Below are positions 14,500-26,420 of a stretch of DNA of 64,000 nt, piece after piece (positions within the stretch are counted from its first letter, which is position 1; every line of letters starts with the position of its first letter). This DNA comes from Dysidea avara. Its lineage: Eukaryota > Porifera > Demospongiae > Dictyoceratida > Dysideidae. The stretch spans positions 36,742,819-36,806,818 of the forward strand of contig NC_089275.1 in the NCBI RefSeq assembly GCF_963678975.1. The letters run 5' to 3'. Position numbers and translations under genes: made by a program. The notes under the pieces were generated by a model that did not search any database, was not told where the DNA came from, and saw nothing but the letters and a program-made list of their open reading frames with translations.

Positions 14500-15060
14500 A
14501 TACTATTAGGTATGGCCTCTGGAGATGTTATTTAGGTTGGAGTACATTTATGTTAGGAGTACGTTTTGCTGGATATAGACAAGTCCATGAAGTATTTTGT
14601 ACATCATCAGTTTTAGCTGGTTTCTTCTGTCATAGAAGTTGGGCCAATCAAGTTGTTGTAACATACTTGTATATAACACTCCGGTATTTTGAATAATAAC
14701 AGCAAATCTAGCTGCTCTTCTCTGTACAGCTTCAATGAGTTGTATGTCATTCTTACAGTGTGGTGCCCAGTTCTAAGGTAGGTCTCACAAGACTTTTTTA
14801 CAGTGAGCTTTTTGTATTAATTTGGACAAGTATTGAAGTTTTTTCGAAAAAAGTCAAGTGCCGAGTTTACCTTTTCGGATAAATTTTGAATATGGTCTGA
14901 CCATGTTAGCTTGTTAGAAGCTCTAACACCAATATAACTAACACACTTGTACATATGTGATGACCCACTGCATGGTTAGTAAGAACAGTATGGATGCTGA
15001 GATTTCACTTGTACTACCGTACATGACCATTAATCTTGTATTCAACCGTTGATCTTGTAT
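14500..15060 (-). pseudogene. LINE reverse-transcriptase C-terminal relic
   Basis: The minus strand translates to WAPHCKNDIQLIEAVQRRAA, then RFAVIIQNTG, LQQLDWPNFYDRR and LKLMMYKILHGLV. Further upstream, across stops, come WSDHIQNLSEKVNSALDFFRK and a YLGV-like block. This is the ordered C-terminal signature of non-LTR retrotransposon ORF2 proteins (after the RT palm: the WS.HI..., VRP.LEYA..W.P, EAVQRRAARF and YKI..GLV blocks). Several in-frame stops and frame changes mark it as dead. The 5' part, endonuclease and main RT motifs are absent. Confidence 0.8.
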
Positions 15061-15069
15061 TCTGTGACT

Positions 15070-17840
15070 TGGTGAACATCTTATTAATGCAACACACTTC
15101 TGGTCATTGAATTAGCTGCATCTGCCAAAGTTTAACCCATTCAACCATAATAGCAGTAATGAAACAGGTAATTATCGCACTACAAAGATACGTAGTTCTG
15201 CATGTGTCTAGCTACCTTACACATGTCAGCATTTGATTTTGTACTATGATATGGACAGGTGCTTCTATACAAACCAGGGGAATCTTAAGACTGATGTCTA
15301 AGTGATATAATCAAGTAAGTGCAAAGCATAAACACCTACCTTATTGACCCCCTTTTATGGACATTCAAGCAGGATATAACAAACAACTTGATAGCTATCA
15401 TCTCAGTGTCCCCTGTGAATCATCCATTTTGTGGTCATTTTGAGCATACATGGAGACAAAATGTTGCTATATATAAGCAAGATAAATGAACTACATGAAT
15501 CTACATGAATTTTGAAGTACATGAATTTTCCTGACACACACACACATACAATATTATCACACATACAATATTATTGTTGTCACATAACTATATGCTGACT
15601 CACTGTATACTTCACGGGCTTTCTGTGGTCTCCTTGTAGATCCCTAGAAGGATAGTTACTATTAAAGCACTATTGCATGGATTAGGAGTACAGGTATCAT
15701 ACACACAGTTCTAATTTAATTGCATTCCTTTTCAACTGAAATAATATCATTACTCACTTCGGGTAGCTGATACATTTTAAAGAAGTGACAGCATTTTAGT
15801 TGTCACATCTCCCAAGCTCCACAATAGTATTATCTATAGGTTGATGGCCAGCAATTGCAAATAAAATATAACTAAGCCAAAACGTAAAAAAAAAGTTGTA
15901 TGGGATGCAACAGCTGTCAATTTATGTATATAGTACATATTTAATAAATTTAATGTTGTCCACTTATCATACATAATGGTAGTACTGTATATTAGGGATC
16001 ATGGAAGGTTTGGGCTTTTCTGGCCAAACATATCACCTTAAAATTAGCTTCACAATACCATCCTGGTCCCTTGGCAGTATTGATTAGGTATAACCAAGCC
16101 CAAAAATGCCTTCTGTACAATCTGAAACACTTACAAGAAGTTGCTACGAATTTATAAAAAATTCTAGCTAGCAAAATTTTCTGCTGCCTGATAAACCATC
16201 ACTCTAGCTACTGTTTTGATTGGACTTACTGGACCAGGACTATAAGGTATCCAAGTAGCACTATAACTATAGCACCTGGGTAAACACAGCCTTATGGTTA
16301 ATAAGCTCAACAATCACTGGTCCACATTTTGTTAGTTCAAAATACAGTTAGCACTGAGTAGTGATTAGTTGCTAAAATGGCTGGTATTCATGAAACTGAG
16401 GCTGGCTACATCTCAATTACACATGTACTATTATGCATATCAATTATTTAGGTAACTCTATCTAGCTATATACATTGCACTTAATACTGAACATGACATC
16501 ATACCCATACTTTTAGTACTTTGTACATATATGGTCATGTACATGTTTATGAATATCATGTAGCTGATATGGATTTCCATAAAAGGTTATACAAGGTTAG
16601 TGATTGTGTCCATTGTGTATCTCTTCCTCATGATGAATTATTTTACAATGTGTACCCAAACTATATTACAGTTTGGTGTAGTAATAATTATTTCACACCA
16701 CAACAATGTAATACTGATAGCAATTCAACATATTGAAAGTGCAATACTAACACACAATTCATATCAGGATTCAGAATGAGTGTAAAAGCAGTGCTGTCGT
16801 CAGTGACCAAAAATTGTTTTTTTACAACTAGCCCTAACCTGAGACTACAGGGGTGTTAAACATAAAAATACTTGCTTTTTGCATGTGTTTGAAGTATATA
16901 TTTTGTGCTCTATATATTGTCACGACTGTTGCATGGTAAAGTGTGAGTGAAGGGAATAGTTGAAGGGATATTGTAACTCGGGAGGGGGTCTAGAAGCATA
17001 TTTACCCAGGAAATTTTTGAAATACACATAGTAACTGTAGCAAGATTGAATCTGGAAGCAATTTGAGTGAAATCTGGAACTTGGAATGGAAACAGCAAAC
17101 AAGCTTAAAACACATAGTTTATATACAGTGACATACAACCAATTCAGATCAAATTATTGTTTTATTAGATTTTAAGGTATTATTTTATAATTACGTATAT
17201 ATCAATAGAGCATTGTAATAACTATGAACTGTTAGGCAATTTTAGTGGACCTCAATGGAAAACTTTTGCTATCTCAAGATTGGATCTTGAGGTATACTTG
17301 TAGTCAAATTCCTGCAGTACAGGGTTAACATGCACAGTACATACATGTATATTATGCATAATTTTGACTTTATTCTTTTATGTGGTGTAGGTTGCTACTT
17401 TAATCTGACTTTTACAACTAGCCAAATTACAATTTACCACTAGCCAAAAGTCATTTACAACTATAGCTTTTTGGCCACAGCTAGCCCCCTTTGTTAGTCC
17501 CTGACTTTTATAAACTGAGAGCTGGGTTTATAGTATAATATAAGCATGCATATTAAGTACACAGTATATCTTTAGTATATGAAATAAAAGTTATTTTTAA
17601 CCAGTGGATAGCCTATAATACAACTACAGACTGATTTAGCTTAGCTATTGTCTATTGGTTATAGTCCTGCAACATTGCATGGAGCTATACAATCATTGTG
17701 TATGCCCATATCATATATGTCTGCGTGTAGCTACAGAACTGACTACAACTAGCAGATTCACTCTAAAAGAAATGGAACAACATTCTGGCTAGATTTTTGT
17801 ATGTACTGAAATCATACTCTTTCCCTGGTATTAATTTACT
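15070..17840. other. Long intergenic tract, no gene recognised
   Basis: AT-rich with small simple repeats (for example ACACACAC near 15,535). Short frames at 15,992-16,174, 16,521-16,736 and 16,910-17,138 have no motifs. I see no splice-supported exon here. Confidence 0.5.
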
Positions 17841-17850
17841 ATAATGTTAC

Positions 17851-18161
17851 CAGGGGCATACGAAGGAATTTTGAAAAGGGGTTTCCACTACAGCTAAGTG
17901 ACTGTTATATTAGAGTAGTTTATATTACCTGACTGCTCTATTAGAGTATCTCAATCTTTTCACCAAAATCATAATTCAGAATAATGTTATAAGTGTTGCT
18001 AGCATGTTAGAAACTATCACTTAACTAAGATAAAAATTTAAAATGTGTCCTGTTCCTGATGGATTCCAGATTCTGGAAACCTGAAGTTTCAATTTCTTAA
18101 TGTTTCAAGTAGTGTGTAAAATCCAAAGGGGTTTCCTGAAACCCCCCTTGGTATGTCCCTG
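17851..18161. mobile_element. hAT-like MITE upstream of collagen B
   Basis: The left end CAGGGGCATACGAAGGAA and the right end TTGGTATGTCCCTG are inverted. The interior carries CTGACTGCTCTATTAGAGTA, the signature motif of this family, in reverse orientation. It lies about 200 bp upstream of the collagen B TATA box. A clean target duplication is not evident. Confidence 0.65.
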
Positions 18162-18356
18162 ATTACCAACTCAATCTTGTTATTGTAAAACTATTGTAGC
18201 TATAGTATCTAATATGAACAATAGGATATAACCTTATAAGGCAAACTATTAACATGTCCATTATTGTGTGCATGTAGAAACTAATTACTTTTGTCAACTG
18301 AGGGTAAACTTGAGGTATATTAGTGATTAGCTAATTTGCAATACCAATTTTTTGCC

Positions 18357-18364
18357 TATAAAAG
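18357..18364 (+). promoter_or_regulatory. TATA box of collagen B
   Basis: TATAAAAG lies 42 bp before the ATG at 18,406. Transcription would be expected to start near 18,388. The spacing leaves a very short 5' leader. Confidence 0.7.
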
Positions 18365-18405
18365 GGCTCTAGCTGTCAAGGCTACAGTGCACAATAAAGT
18401 TATAG

Positions 18406-20350
18406 ATGAAGAAAATGACTTCCAGTAGAGATGTAACTTTAGGAGTCAATGTTGTGCTATCGACAGTTAGTCTAGTGTTACTATTGGTGGTGTTCTGCCA
18501 CTTTCAGACTTCATTGAGGACACTAGAACAACAAGTGGAGTTTGATAAGGAATTGTTATTACAACTGCTAGAACAATTGCAAGAACAAGTCAAAGTAAGT
18601 ACTACAGATATATAACTACATTGTAAGCAGTTTTATGGTATTTTACAAAAGCCAAATTAGGTGATGTCCAGTAACAGTGTTGCATTCAATGCAAGTGTGT
18701 TTTCTACCTGCAAGCATACATCGCTAGTATGAATACCTGTACATGTACAAGATACAAAGATGCTCAATTGTAAAATAACAATTGTAATATGTACAGTAGC
18801 ATGCACAAGACTGAGAGTTCAACTGGCTATTATTATCTATTTGTATACAGTCATATATACATAGGTGGAAGTGGTAAAAGTGTTGGTATCCACAATATTT
18901 CCAGAAGAGAAGTGCCTTGTGAATGTCCAGCCGGTCCTCCTGGTCCACCTGGATTACCTGGGGAACAAGGAAAAAGAGGACGCAGAGGACATACAGGAGA
19001 ACCAGGAGAGTTAAGAGCTCCTGGATCACAGGGACCTCAAGGAGCAAAGGGAGATATTGGACTACCAGGAGAGAAAGGAGATGGAGGCAAAAGAGGTTTT
19101 CCTGGTAGTTCTGGGCCTCAAGGACCAAGAGGATTTAAAGGAGACACTGGACCTATTGGTCCAAAGGGATTCTCTGGACAGAAGGGATTCCCAGGAAATC
19201 CTGGTTAGTAGCAGGGGCGGATACAGGGGGAGGGGGAGAGAGAGGGTGGGGTCAAAGGGGACTCTTGACCTCTTCTCCAAAAGTGTTTAGTATATCAAGG
19301 TCGAGATACTTTAATAGAGCAGTCACTCTAATAAAGCAGTCACAGTATTAGAACAGTGTGTAGTGAGCTATGTAAGGATTTTTATGTACTTTATCAGTGA
19401 TAAATACATAGTTGGTGAGGTGGGCAGCTATTTTCAGTTTTTGGTCTCACCTTACTAAACCAGACAATGCAGTGTCTCAGAGTTCATTTTGACACCCCCT
19501 TTCCATAAGTGTGGATCCGCCCCCGAGTAGTTCATAATTATGCAACACATATGATGGGCCATATCAGGAGCGGATCCAGACTTTTAAAGGGGGGGAGGTT
19601 CCACTATGAAATATGGTAATTGCAACTTCAGTCTAGTTACTTAGCAGTAATATTATTCTTCTTACCATTTAGGCCTTTAGAAATGTAACTGAAGTCTTTA
19701 GAAGTATAATACATAAACAATAATTATTTTAGAGGCGTCTATGATGCTGAGATAGTAGTTCAAGTGATTTTGCACTAAAGGGAGATAAAATGAGTGTTTG
19801 CTCAGTAGTAGTGTTTGCATGAGTACTTATTTTACTGATAAACTGATTTTAGTGTACAGAATTAGAGAAAAACTTGGCAGCAGTTCATCAAGTAATATTA
19901 TTTCTTTTCCATAAATGGGGTTTCCATAGAACCCTTTGAACCCCCTGGATCTACCCTGCATATTTTGCAGTGGCTTAAATGATAAAGTAATATCCATGCA
20001 GCTATGTGCTTATGTATAATTGCAATTTCTAATTCAGTTTCCCATATTTTCACATTTCAGGTGAGAAAGGAATGCAAGGCTCTCCTGGTAGTAATGGTGA
20101 CAGAGGAGCCATTGGATCCACTGGACCACCTGGGTCTCCTGAATTAACTGGTCCTCCTGGTCCTGTAGGAGAACAAGGTCTTCGTGGTTATGATGGAGAA
20201 CTAGGTGCTACAGGTGCTCCTGGTCTTGTAGGAGAACAAGGTCCACCTGGTCCTGTGGGATCACAAGGTCCTCCTGGTCCTGTGGGAGAACAAAGCCCTC
20301 CTTGGCCACCTGGTTCTGCAGCCACTCCTTTTCCAAGTGACACATCCTAA
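18406..20350 (+). CDS. Membrane-anchored collagen B, three exons
   Basis: Paralogue of the collagen at 6.4 kb. Exon 1 (from 18,406) encodes SSRDVTLGVNVVLSTVSLVL, a membrane helix and a coiled-coil-like segment ending QLQEQVK. Exon 2 (about 18,865-19,203) carries a linker with an SRR basic site, a CEC pair, then Gly-X-Y. Exon 3 is 20,061-20,350. The exon 2/3 junction splits a Gly codon exactly as in gene A. The exon 1/2 junction is less certain: the strong donor CAAA|GTAAGT at 18,594 leaves the wrong phase for the acceptor ACATAG|GT. Using GTAA|GTACTA (exon end 18,598) restores the frame and gives about 273 aa. Gly is missing in triplets RAP and ELT, and the C-terminus is Pro-rich (SPPWPPGSA). 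An autonomous, secreted or surface-anchored short collagen is inferred; reduced function is possible. Confidence 0.7.
19212..19525. mobile_element. hAT-like MITE in collagen B intron 2
   Basis: Begins CAGGGGCGGATACAGGG eight bases after the exon 2 donor and ends GTGGATCCGCCCCCG. It contains two TACTTTAATAGAGCAGTCA-like motifs. Its position next to the splice donor means intron 2 definition now depends on sequence abutting the element. Confidence 0.7.
19565..19958. mobile_element. Second hAT-like MITE in collagen B intron 2
   Basis: Ends CAGGAGCGGATCCAGAC and CTGGATCTACCCTG. GGGGGGAGGTTCCA and TGGGGTTTCCATAGAACCC occur just inside the left and right ends. No coding capacity. Confidence 0.6.
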
Positions 20351-20647
20351 ACTAAAACTGACCACACACCATTGTCCTGGACTACTCATAACTTGACTTC
20401 ATGGTGTACACTAGGTGATAGCAATGTATGCATACATTATACATTGTTACAGTGCTTGTATTCATATATATTATTTCATAAACAGTACACCAATATAAAG
20501 ACAAAAAGGTTAAAACTTAGGATGAGGTTTAATTCTTGGCTTTCACTTGATTTGTTTAAAACTTTTTTTGTCAAATCATGTTTTCTGATCTATTCTTATG
20601 AAACCAAAGAATCGTACAGTACCTACATTTTATTAACCACAGTATAT

Positions 20648-20896
20648 GTGACCGGATTTGCGAAAAGGTACCTTTTTCACACACAAAATTTGACCCATTT
20701 TGTGAACTTTAAAGCTTCATAACTTTTTGATCATTGCATATAATTGCTTGCAATTTATACTGCATGTAGCTACAGTATCTGGCTACAATTTGATACTAAG
20801 AGCAAGTTAATCAGTATAAGGAGTCAAGTGCTACATCATTTTGTTTGCTGATATGTCAAATGTGTGAAAAAGGTACCTTTTCGCAAATCCGGTCAC
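20648..20896. mobile_element. GTGACC-type MITE, 249 bp, ATAT duplication
   Basis: Starts GTGACCGGATTTGCGAAAAG and ends CGCAAATCCGGTCAC. The inner TIR includes GTACCTTTTTCACACA and its inverse. It is flanked by ATAT on both sides (20,644-20,647 and 20,897-20,900). Its length equals the copy inserted at 26,778, and the TIRs are near-identical. Confidence 0.9.
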
Positions 20897-21251
20897 ATAT
20901 TAAGTTCATACCAGAGTAGCAATGTTGTGTACCACTGTCTACTTGACTTACTGTGATCGCCTACTGAAGCCATACTACTGCTAACCACAGCATGCTATAC
21001 GTTTCCTATAGTTGGATATATCAAGCTGTGTAGCACAAAGTATATAATCAATAGTAAGGAAACAATACATTGGTGTTTGATAACACTGATAGTATTATCT
21101 AACTACTTAACATCTAATGTACATGATGACTGACTTGATACTGAATAATATCAAGTACCATAAGTAAAGCTCTAACCAGAAGCACCTCTTACTATCATGT
21201 TAGCAATCCAATATAAAAAGGAAACAAACTAGTGCAAAAATAATTAAAAAA

Positions 21252-21527
21252 TTAAAACATGGGAATAGAGATCGCTGAAAAAAAAAAGAAACAAGAGTCA
21301 AACAAGCTAGCATGTTAAGTACACAGAGATCTCTATTTGGACTCAAATAAACATTTACACAGAAGTGTTCTCAGTACTTATCTGCCTAAGGAGAAACTAC
21401 TGTTTTTTTCTTAGTTTCTACTATATCCATTGAGTCCAAATAGAGATCTTGGCGTGCTTAACATGCTGGCTTGTTCGACTTTTGTTTCTTTACTTTTATC
21501 AGCAATCTCTATTCCCATGTTTTAATA
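21252..21527. mobile_element. Palindromic MITE AACATGGGAATAGAGATCGC
   Basis: The arms pair ATGGGAATAGAGATCGCTGA with TCAGCAATCTCTATTCCCAT. They also pair AAGCTAGCATGTTAAG with CTTAACATGCTGGCTT and AGATCTCTATTTGGACTCAA with its inverse. The loop is near 21,355-21,425. Confidence 0.8.
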
Positions 21528-21568
21528 TTTAAAATTATGTATTATGTGGAAAGTTTCATGGTTAAAAT

Positions 21569-21903
21569 AATCTAATCAAAAACAGCCAAGCTGTAAAAAA
21601 AGGTGCGGCCCCTAAAAAGGCCATGGTGAAAAAAGATATGAAATCCAAGGTGGCGGCCAAGAAATGGCTGTGATGGTAGGTTAATGGCAAAAATTTTAAT
21701 TACGACGATTCAGGTGAATTTGCGTTGCCTCCTCCACTAGGATTTGGCACCAAATTCACCTGAATTGTCGTAATTAAAATTTTTGCCATTAACCTACCAT
21801 CACAGCCATTTCTTGGCTGCCACCTTAGATTTCACATCTTTTTTCACCATGGCCTTTTTAGGGGCCGCACCTTTTTTTACTGCTTGGCTGTTTTTGATTA
21901 GAT
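21569..21903. mobile_element. Palindromic MITE, composite family copy 2
   Basis: Same arms as 1,413-1,743 (AAACAGCCAAGCTGTAAAAA, GGTGGCGGCCAAGAAATGG) but a different centre, including GCCTCCTCCACTAGGATTTGG. It is joined through the shared linker at 21,904-22,110 to the reverse-oriented minisatellite. Confidence 0.85.
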
Positions 21904-22109
21904 ATCACTTCTCTTTGTATTTGTATATTGCAAAGCCGGCCTATAGCTGGCTTTGGGGCTTTTTTAACACATCTGTTTTTTTTTTTATATTTACCACAGG
22001 AAGAAGAAAAGAACTTAAAGATGATTATTAATACTTCAACTATTTTTGATTCTATTATATAGTAATTTTACAAATTATATACATATATTTATTAAATGTC
22101 AATTATTCC

Positions 22110-24400
22110 CCACAGGATAATTTCTTTGCACCTGATCTCTCTACTGGGTGCCTTGTTTCTAGTTCATCTCTCTATAAAGTGGTTTGTTTGTAACTGAACT
22201 CTCTGCAAGGTAATTTGATTGTAGCCGAGCTTTCTACAGGGTTATTTGCTTGTAACTGAATTCCCTATATTGTGTCTAGTTTCTAGCTGATCTATCTACT
22301 GAGTGATTTGTTTGTAGCTGAACTCTCTACAGGGTGATTTGTTTCTAGCTGATCTCTCTACAGGATGGTTTCTTTGTCACTGAACTCTCTACAAGGTGAT
22401 TTGTTTCTAGCTGATCTCTCTACAAGGTGACTTCCTCGAGCTGATCTCTCTACAGGTTGATTTGTTTGTAGATGAGCTATCTACAGGGTGATTTGTTTGC
22501 AGCTAAACTCTCTACAGGGTGGTTTCTTTGTTACTGAACTCTCTACAAGGCAACTTTTTTCTAGCTGATCTCTCTACAAGGTGACTTCCTCTAGCTGATC
22601 TCTCTATAGGGTGACTTGTATCTAGCTAAACTATCTACAGGATAATCTGTTTGTTGCTGAAATCTCTACAGGGTGACTTGTTTCTAGCTGATCTCTCTAT
22701 AGGGTAGCTTGTTTCTAGCTTAACTCTCTACAGGGTGATCTGCTCATAGTTGAACTCTCTACAGGTATATTTGTTTGTAGCTGAAATCTCTTGTTTCAAA
22801 CTGATCTCACTGTAGGGTAACTTGTTTGTAGCTGAACACTCTACAGGATGGTTTCTTTGTAGCTGATCTCTCTACAGGGTGACTTGTTTCTAGCTGATCT
22901 CTCTACAGAGTGACTTGTTTCTAGCTGATTCCTGGATGACTTGTTTCTAGCTGATCTCTCTACACGGTGACTTGTTTCTAGTAACTCTCCATAGGGTTAT
23001 CTGTTTATAATTGAACCCTCTACAGGATGGTTTCTTTGTAGCTGATCTCTCCACAGGGTGACTTGTTTCTAGCTGATCTCTCTACAAGATGACTTGTTTC
23101 TAGCTGATCTCTCTACACGGTGACTTGATTCTAGCTGAACTCTCTATAGGGTTTTCTGTTTGCAATTGAACTCTCTACAGGATGGTTTCTTTGTAGCTGA
23201 TCTCTCTACAGGGTGACTTGTTTCTAGCTAATCTCTCTACAGGGTGACTTGTTTCTAGCTGATCTCTGGATGACTTGTTTCTAGCTGGTCTCTCTACACG
23301 GTGACTTGTTTCTAGTTGAACTCTCTGTAGAATTATTTGTTTGTAATTAAACTCTCTACAGGTTGGTTTCTTTGTAGCTGCTCTCTCTACAGGGTGACTT
23401 GTTTCTAGCTGATCTCTCTACAGGGTGAACTTGTTTCTGGCTGAACTCTCTACAGATGATTTGTTTGCAGCTGAACTCTCTACATAGTGGTTTCTTTGTA
23501 GCTGAACTCTCTACAAGGTAATTTCTTCCAGCTGATCTCTCTACAGGGTGATTTGTAGCTGAACTTTCTACAGGGTGCAGCTAAACTCTTTATATGATGG
23601 TTTCTTTGTATGCACAAGGTAACTTCTTCTAGCTGATCTCTCTATAGGGTGACTTGTTTGTAGCTGAACTATCTGCAGGGTGATTTGTTTGTAGTTGAAC
23701 TCTCTACAAGGTGATCCTTCTAGCTGATCTCTCTACAGGATGACTTTTTCTAGCTGAACTCTCTACAGGGTGATCTGTTCATAGCTGCACTCTCTACAGG
23801 GTGATATGTTTGCAGCTGAACTCTCTACATGGTGGTTTCTTTGTAACTAAACTCTCTATAAGGTGATGTCTTGTAGCTGATCTCTCTACTGGATGACTAA
23901 TTGTTTCTAGCTGATCTCAATATAGAGTTAAAACTTTTTCTATAGAGTTATAACATGTTTGTATAGCTGAACTCTTTACAGAGTGGGTTTTTGAATAGTT
24001 GCTGAACTCTCCAGCTACACGGTGACTTGTTTGTACTACAGAATGACTTGTTTGTAGCTGAATTCTCTACAGAGTGAGTTACTTGTAGCTGAACATTGCT
24101 TAAAGTGACTTGTTTGTAGCTGATCTAGATGAACTCTCTACTGGGTAGCTTTTTTTGTAGCTGAACCCTTTACGCAGTGATTTGTTTGTAGCTGAATTCT
24201 CTACAGAGTGACTTGTTGTAGCTGAACTCTCTACAAGGTGACTTGTTTATCGCTGAATTCTCTTCAGTGTGACTTATAATGTTCTGAATCTCTACAGCAA
24301 CATATTTGTAGCTGAATTCTCTACAGGGTGACTTGCTTGTAGCTGAATTGTCTACAAGATTAACTGTATGTAGCTGAACTCCCTACAGAATAACTTGCAA
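22110..24400 (-). repeat. Minisatellite, inverted copy (2.3 kb)
   Basis: Tandem 29-31 bp units TAGCTGAACTCTCTACAGGG with tails GTGATTTGTTTG, TGGTTTCTTTG or GTGACTTGTTTC. This is the reverse complement of the array at 1-1,235. Subtype order is locally regular, and units decay toward 24,400. Confidence 0.95.
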
Positions 24401-25300
24401 TGTAATATAATTCTATAATGGAGTAAGTTATAAACGTAGATGAATGCTTTATTAGGGTGACTGTTCTATTAGAGTATCTCGATCTCGCATATGCTACACG
24501 TAGTTGGCTTTGGAATCATAACTCAGTGGTTTGTAATCCGATTCTTCTATACTACTTCATGGGCTTTCTATGATAATTATTCCAGCCACACACCGATTTT
24601 CAGCTCACTACTCTAAGCGGTTTGCCTGGTAGGCGTGAAAACTATTAGTTTTTTATTCATAAAAATCTGTGACACAGGTTGGGTTTTGTGTTATATCTCG
24701 ATGGCCTTTAACTGGATTCCTTTCAAACCACCAAAAAAGGTACTCCTACGATAGTTACTCCATCTACATAGCAATTTTCAGCTCATTCCTTCAAGTGGTT
24801 TATCCTGTGAGCGTGACAGACCTTCGACCTTATTTTACGCAAATAATCGGTCATAACTCCGTGAATGTTCATCGGATTCCTACCAAACGTGGTACTGAGA
24901 TTCGCCTTAATGAGCCCTTTAAGTGTGCCAAATTTCGGCCCGATTGGAGCACGCATTCGTGTTTTATTTCGGATTTTGCAAAGTGTGCGAAAAGAAGAAG
25001 TAGAAGAAGAAAAAAACGAAGAAAAAAAAACCCAAACTTTGGCCGCTCGTATCTCGGAAATGGCTGGAGCGATTTTCTTCAAATTTGGAATGTGGACTCC
25101 CCTACCGAGCCGGCACTTCTGTAGCAACGTTGGTTTCAATCGGATGAGGAATCACGGAGCTACAAAGGTGTGAAAATCGCGTTTACTTTCTTCCTGTAAA
25201 TATACTCACGGTGTGGCGCGCCGGCTTCTTGGGCCGCACGACACACTACCGTGTGTCTTGATAATGAAAAAGTACACAATTTGGTGAATTTGGGGCTATG
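24400..25300. other. Repeat-like tract with GC-rich terminal palindrome
   Basis: Follows the minisatellite. Includes another ACTGTTCTATTAGAGTATCTC motif near 24,460, an A-rich GAAGAAGTAGAAGAAG stretch, and near 25,208-25,260 an imperfect palindrome (CACGGTGTGGCGCGCC with ACACACTACCGTGTG). Overlapping frames on both strands at 24,669-25,173 look like chance frames of a repeat. I think this is a dispersed sponge repeat, which is not provable here. Confidence 0.4.
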
Positions 25301-26420
25301 CTGCTACACTGTGTATAGCTATGCCTTATTGGAACAAATTAACAGACTTTCCACTTTATGATTAATATTTATTGGTTATCATTTCTCACATAGAGAAATG
25401 CTATAGCAAGAGGTAAAATATTGTTAGCTCAGTTTGTAGTAGGTAACCAGCACTTTACTTGTGAAGACACAGTAGAATTGTTCTCTTCTTTCTGAGAGCT
25501 GAGTAACATTTTGAAAACTTCTGCTGTGATACATATAGGTACACTACAAAGCATAACTGAATGGATTATGAGTTTCACTCTTACACTTGAGCTGTAATAT
25601 TATAAATGGGTACCTAAGAGTGGATTCCCCCAAAACATGTTGTTGTCAAAGTGTGTGTATATTGCCTTATATGTACATATGCAATGAATTGCATGAAAAC
25701 TGAGAGTACCCCTCCCTATAGACCTTTATTTACATAATCCATAAGTGTCTCCAGGATTTTTGATGACTGGTTTGCAGTCCAGGCTGATCTAGATACTAGT
25801 GTTATATCATTATAGGTGAGAAGCACACTATATGCAGTGTATTACTTATATTGTACGATAAAATTAAAATAGTGATAAATTCCTGATCATGATGTGCATA
25901 CACAAAAATAGTTACTATTTAGAAACTATCCCTACTGTATTTGCTGTGATGTGTTTGAGTGTTGCCAAGTAGCTACCCTAGTACTATCATAGCTATAAAG
26001 CATTATAGACTCACTTCTCTCTGCATTGCTCTAATCCACACGTACAAATTTGCTACACTGTTAATCAAACTGATTAACAAGCCAGCCATACTTTTAAAAA
26101 TAACTACAGTCGTTAAGACTACAGTAAGTATTTCTGTATCAAGGCTTAGCAAAATTTTATAGTATTTAGTTACGTATGTATTATAACTAGTACTTTGATT
26201 TGTTGTCAGTTACAACACCATCAAACCATTATACGTAGGTGCATGAAATTAGCACATGTGATTATAGCAGTATGCTAAACATGCAATACAGTTATGCACT
26301 GCAACTAGCAGACACATGAAAAGTAAATTCTCTGCACAGAGTATGACAAACTACGTAATACAAACAACTAATGATGTTTAAGTTTCTCTACAGTTACTCT
26401 CTAACTTCTAAATCAGTTAG

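Noticed and set aside
19212-19219. 8-bp target duplication for the MITE at 19,212
   Set aside because: The flanks GTTAGTAG and AGTAGTTC do not match, so the family assignment rests on ends and internal motif only.
24669-25173. Overlapping frames of 151, 118 and 102 codons
   Set aside because: Three frames on both strands over the same repeat-like tract, with an A-rich run giving a Lys/Arg stretch. No recognisable motif or splice evidence.
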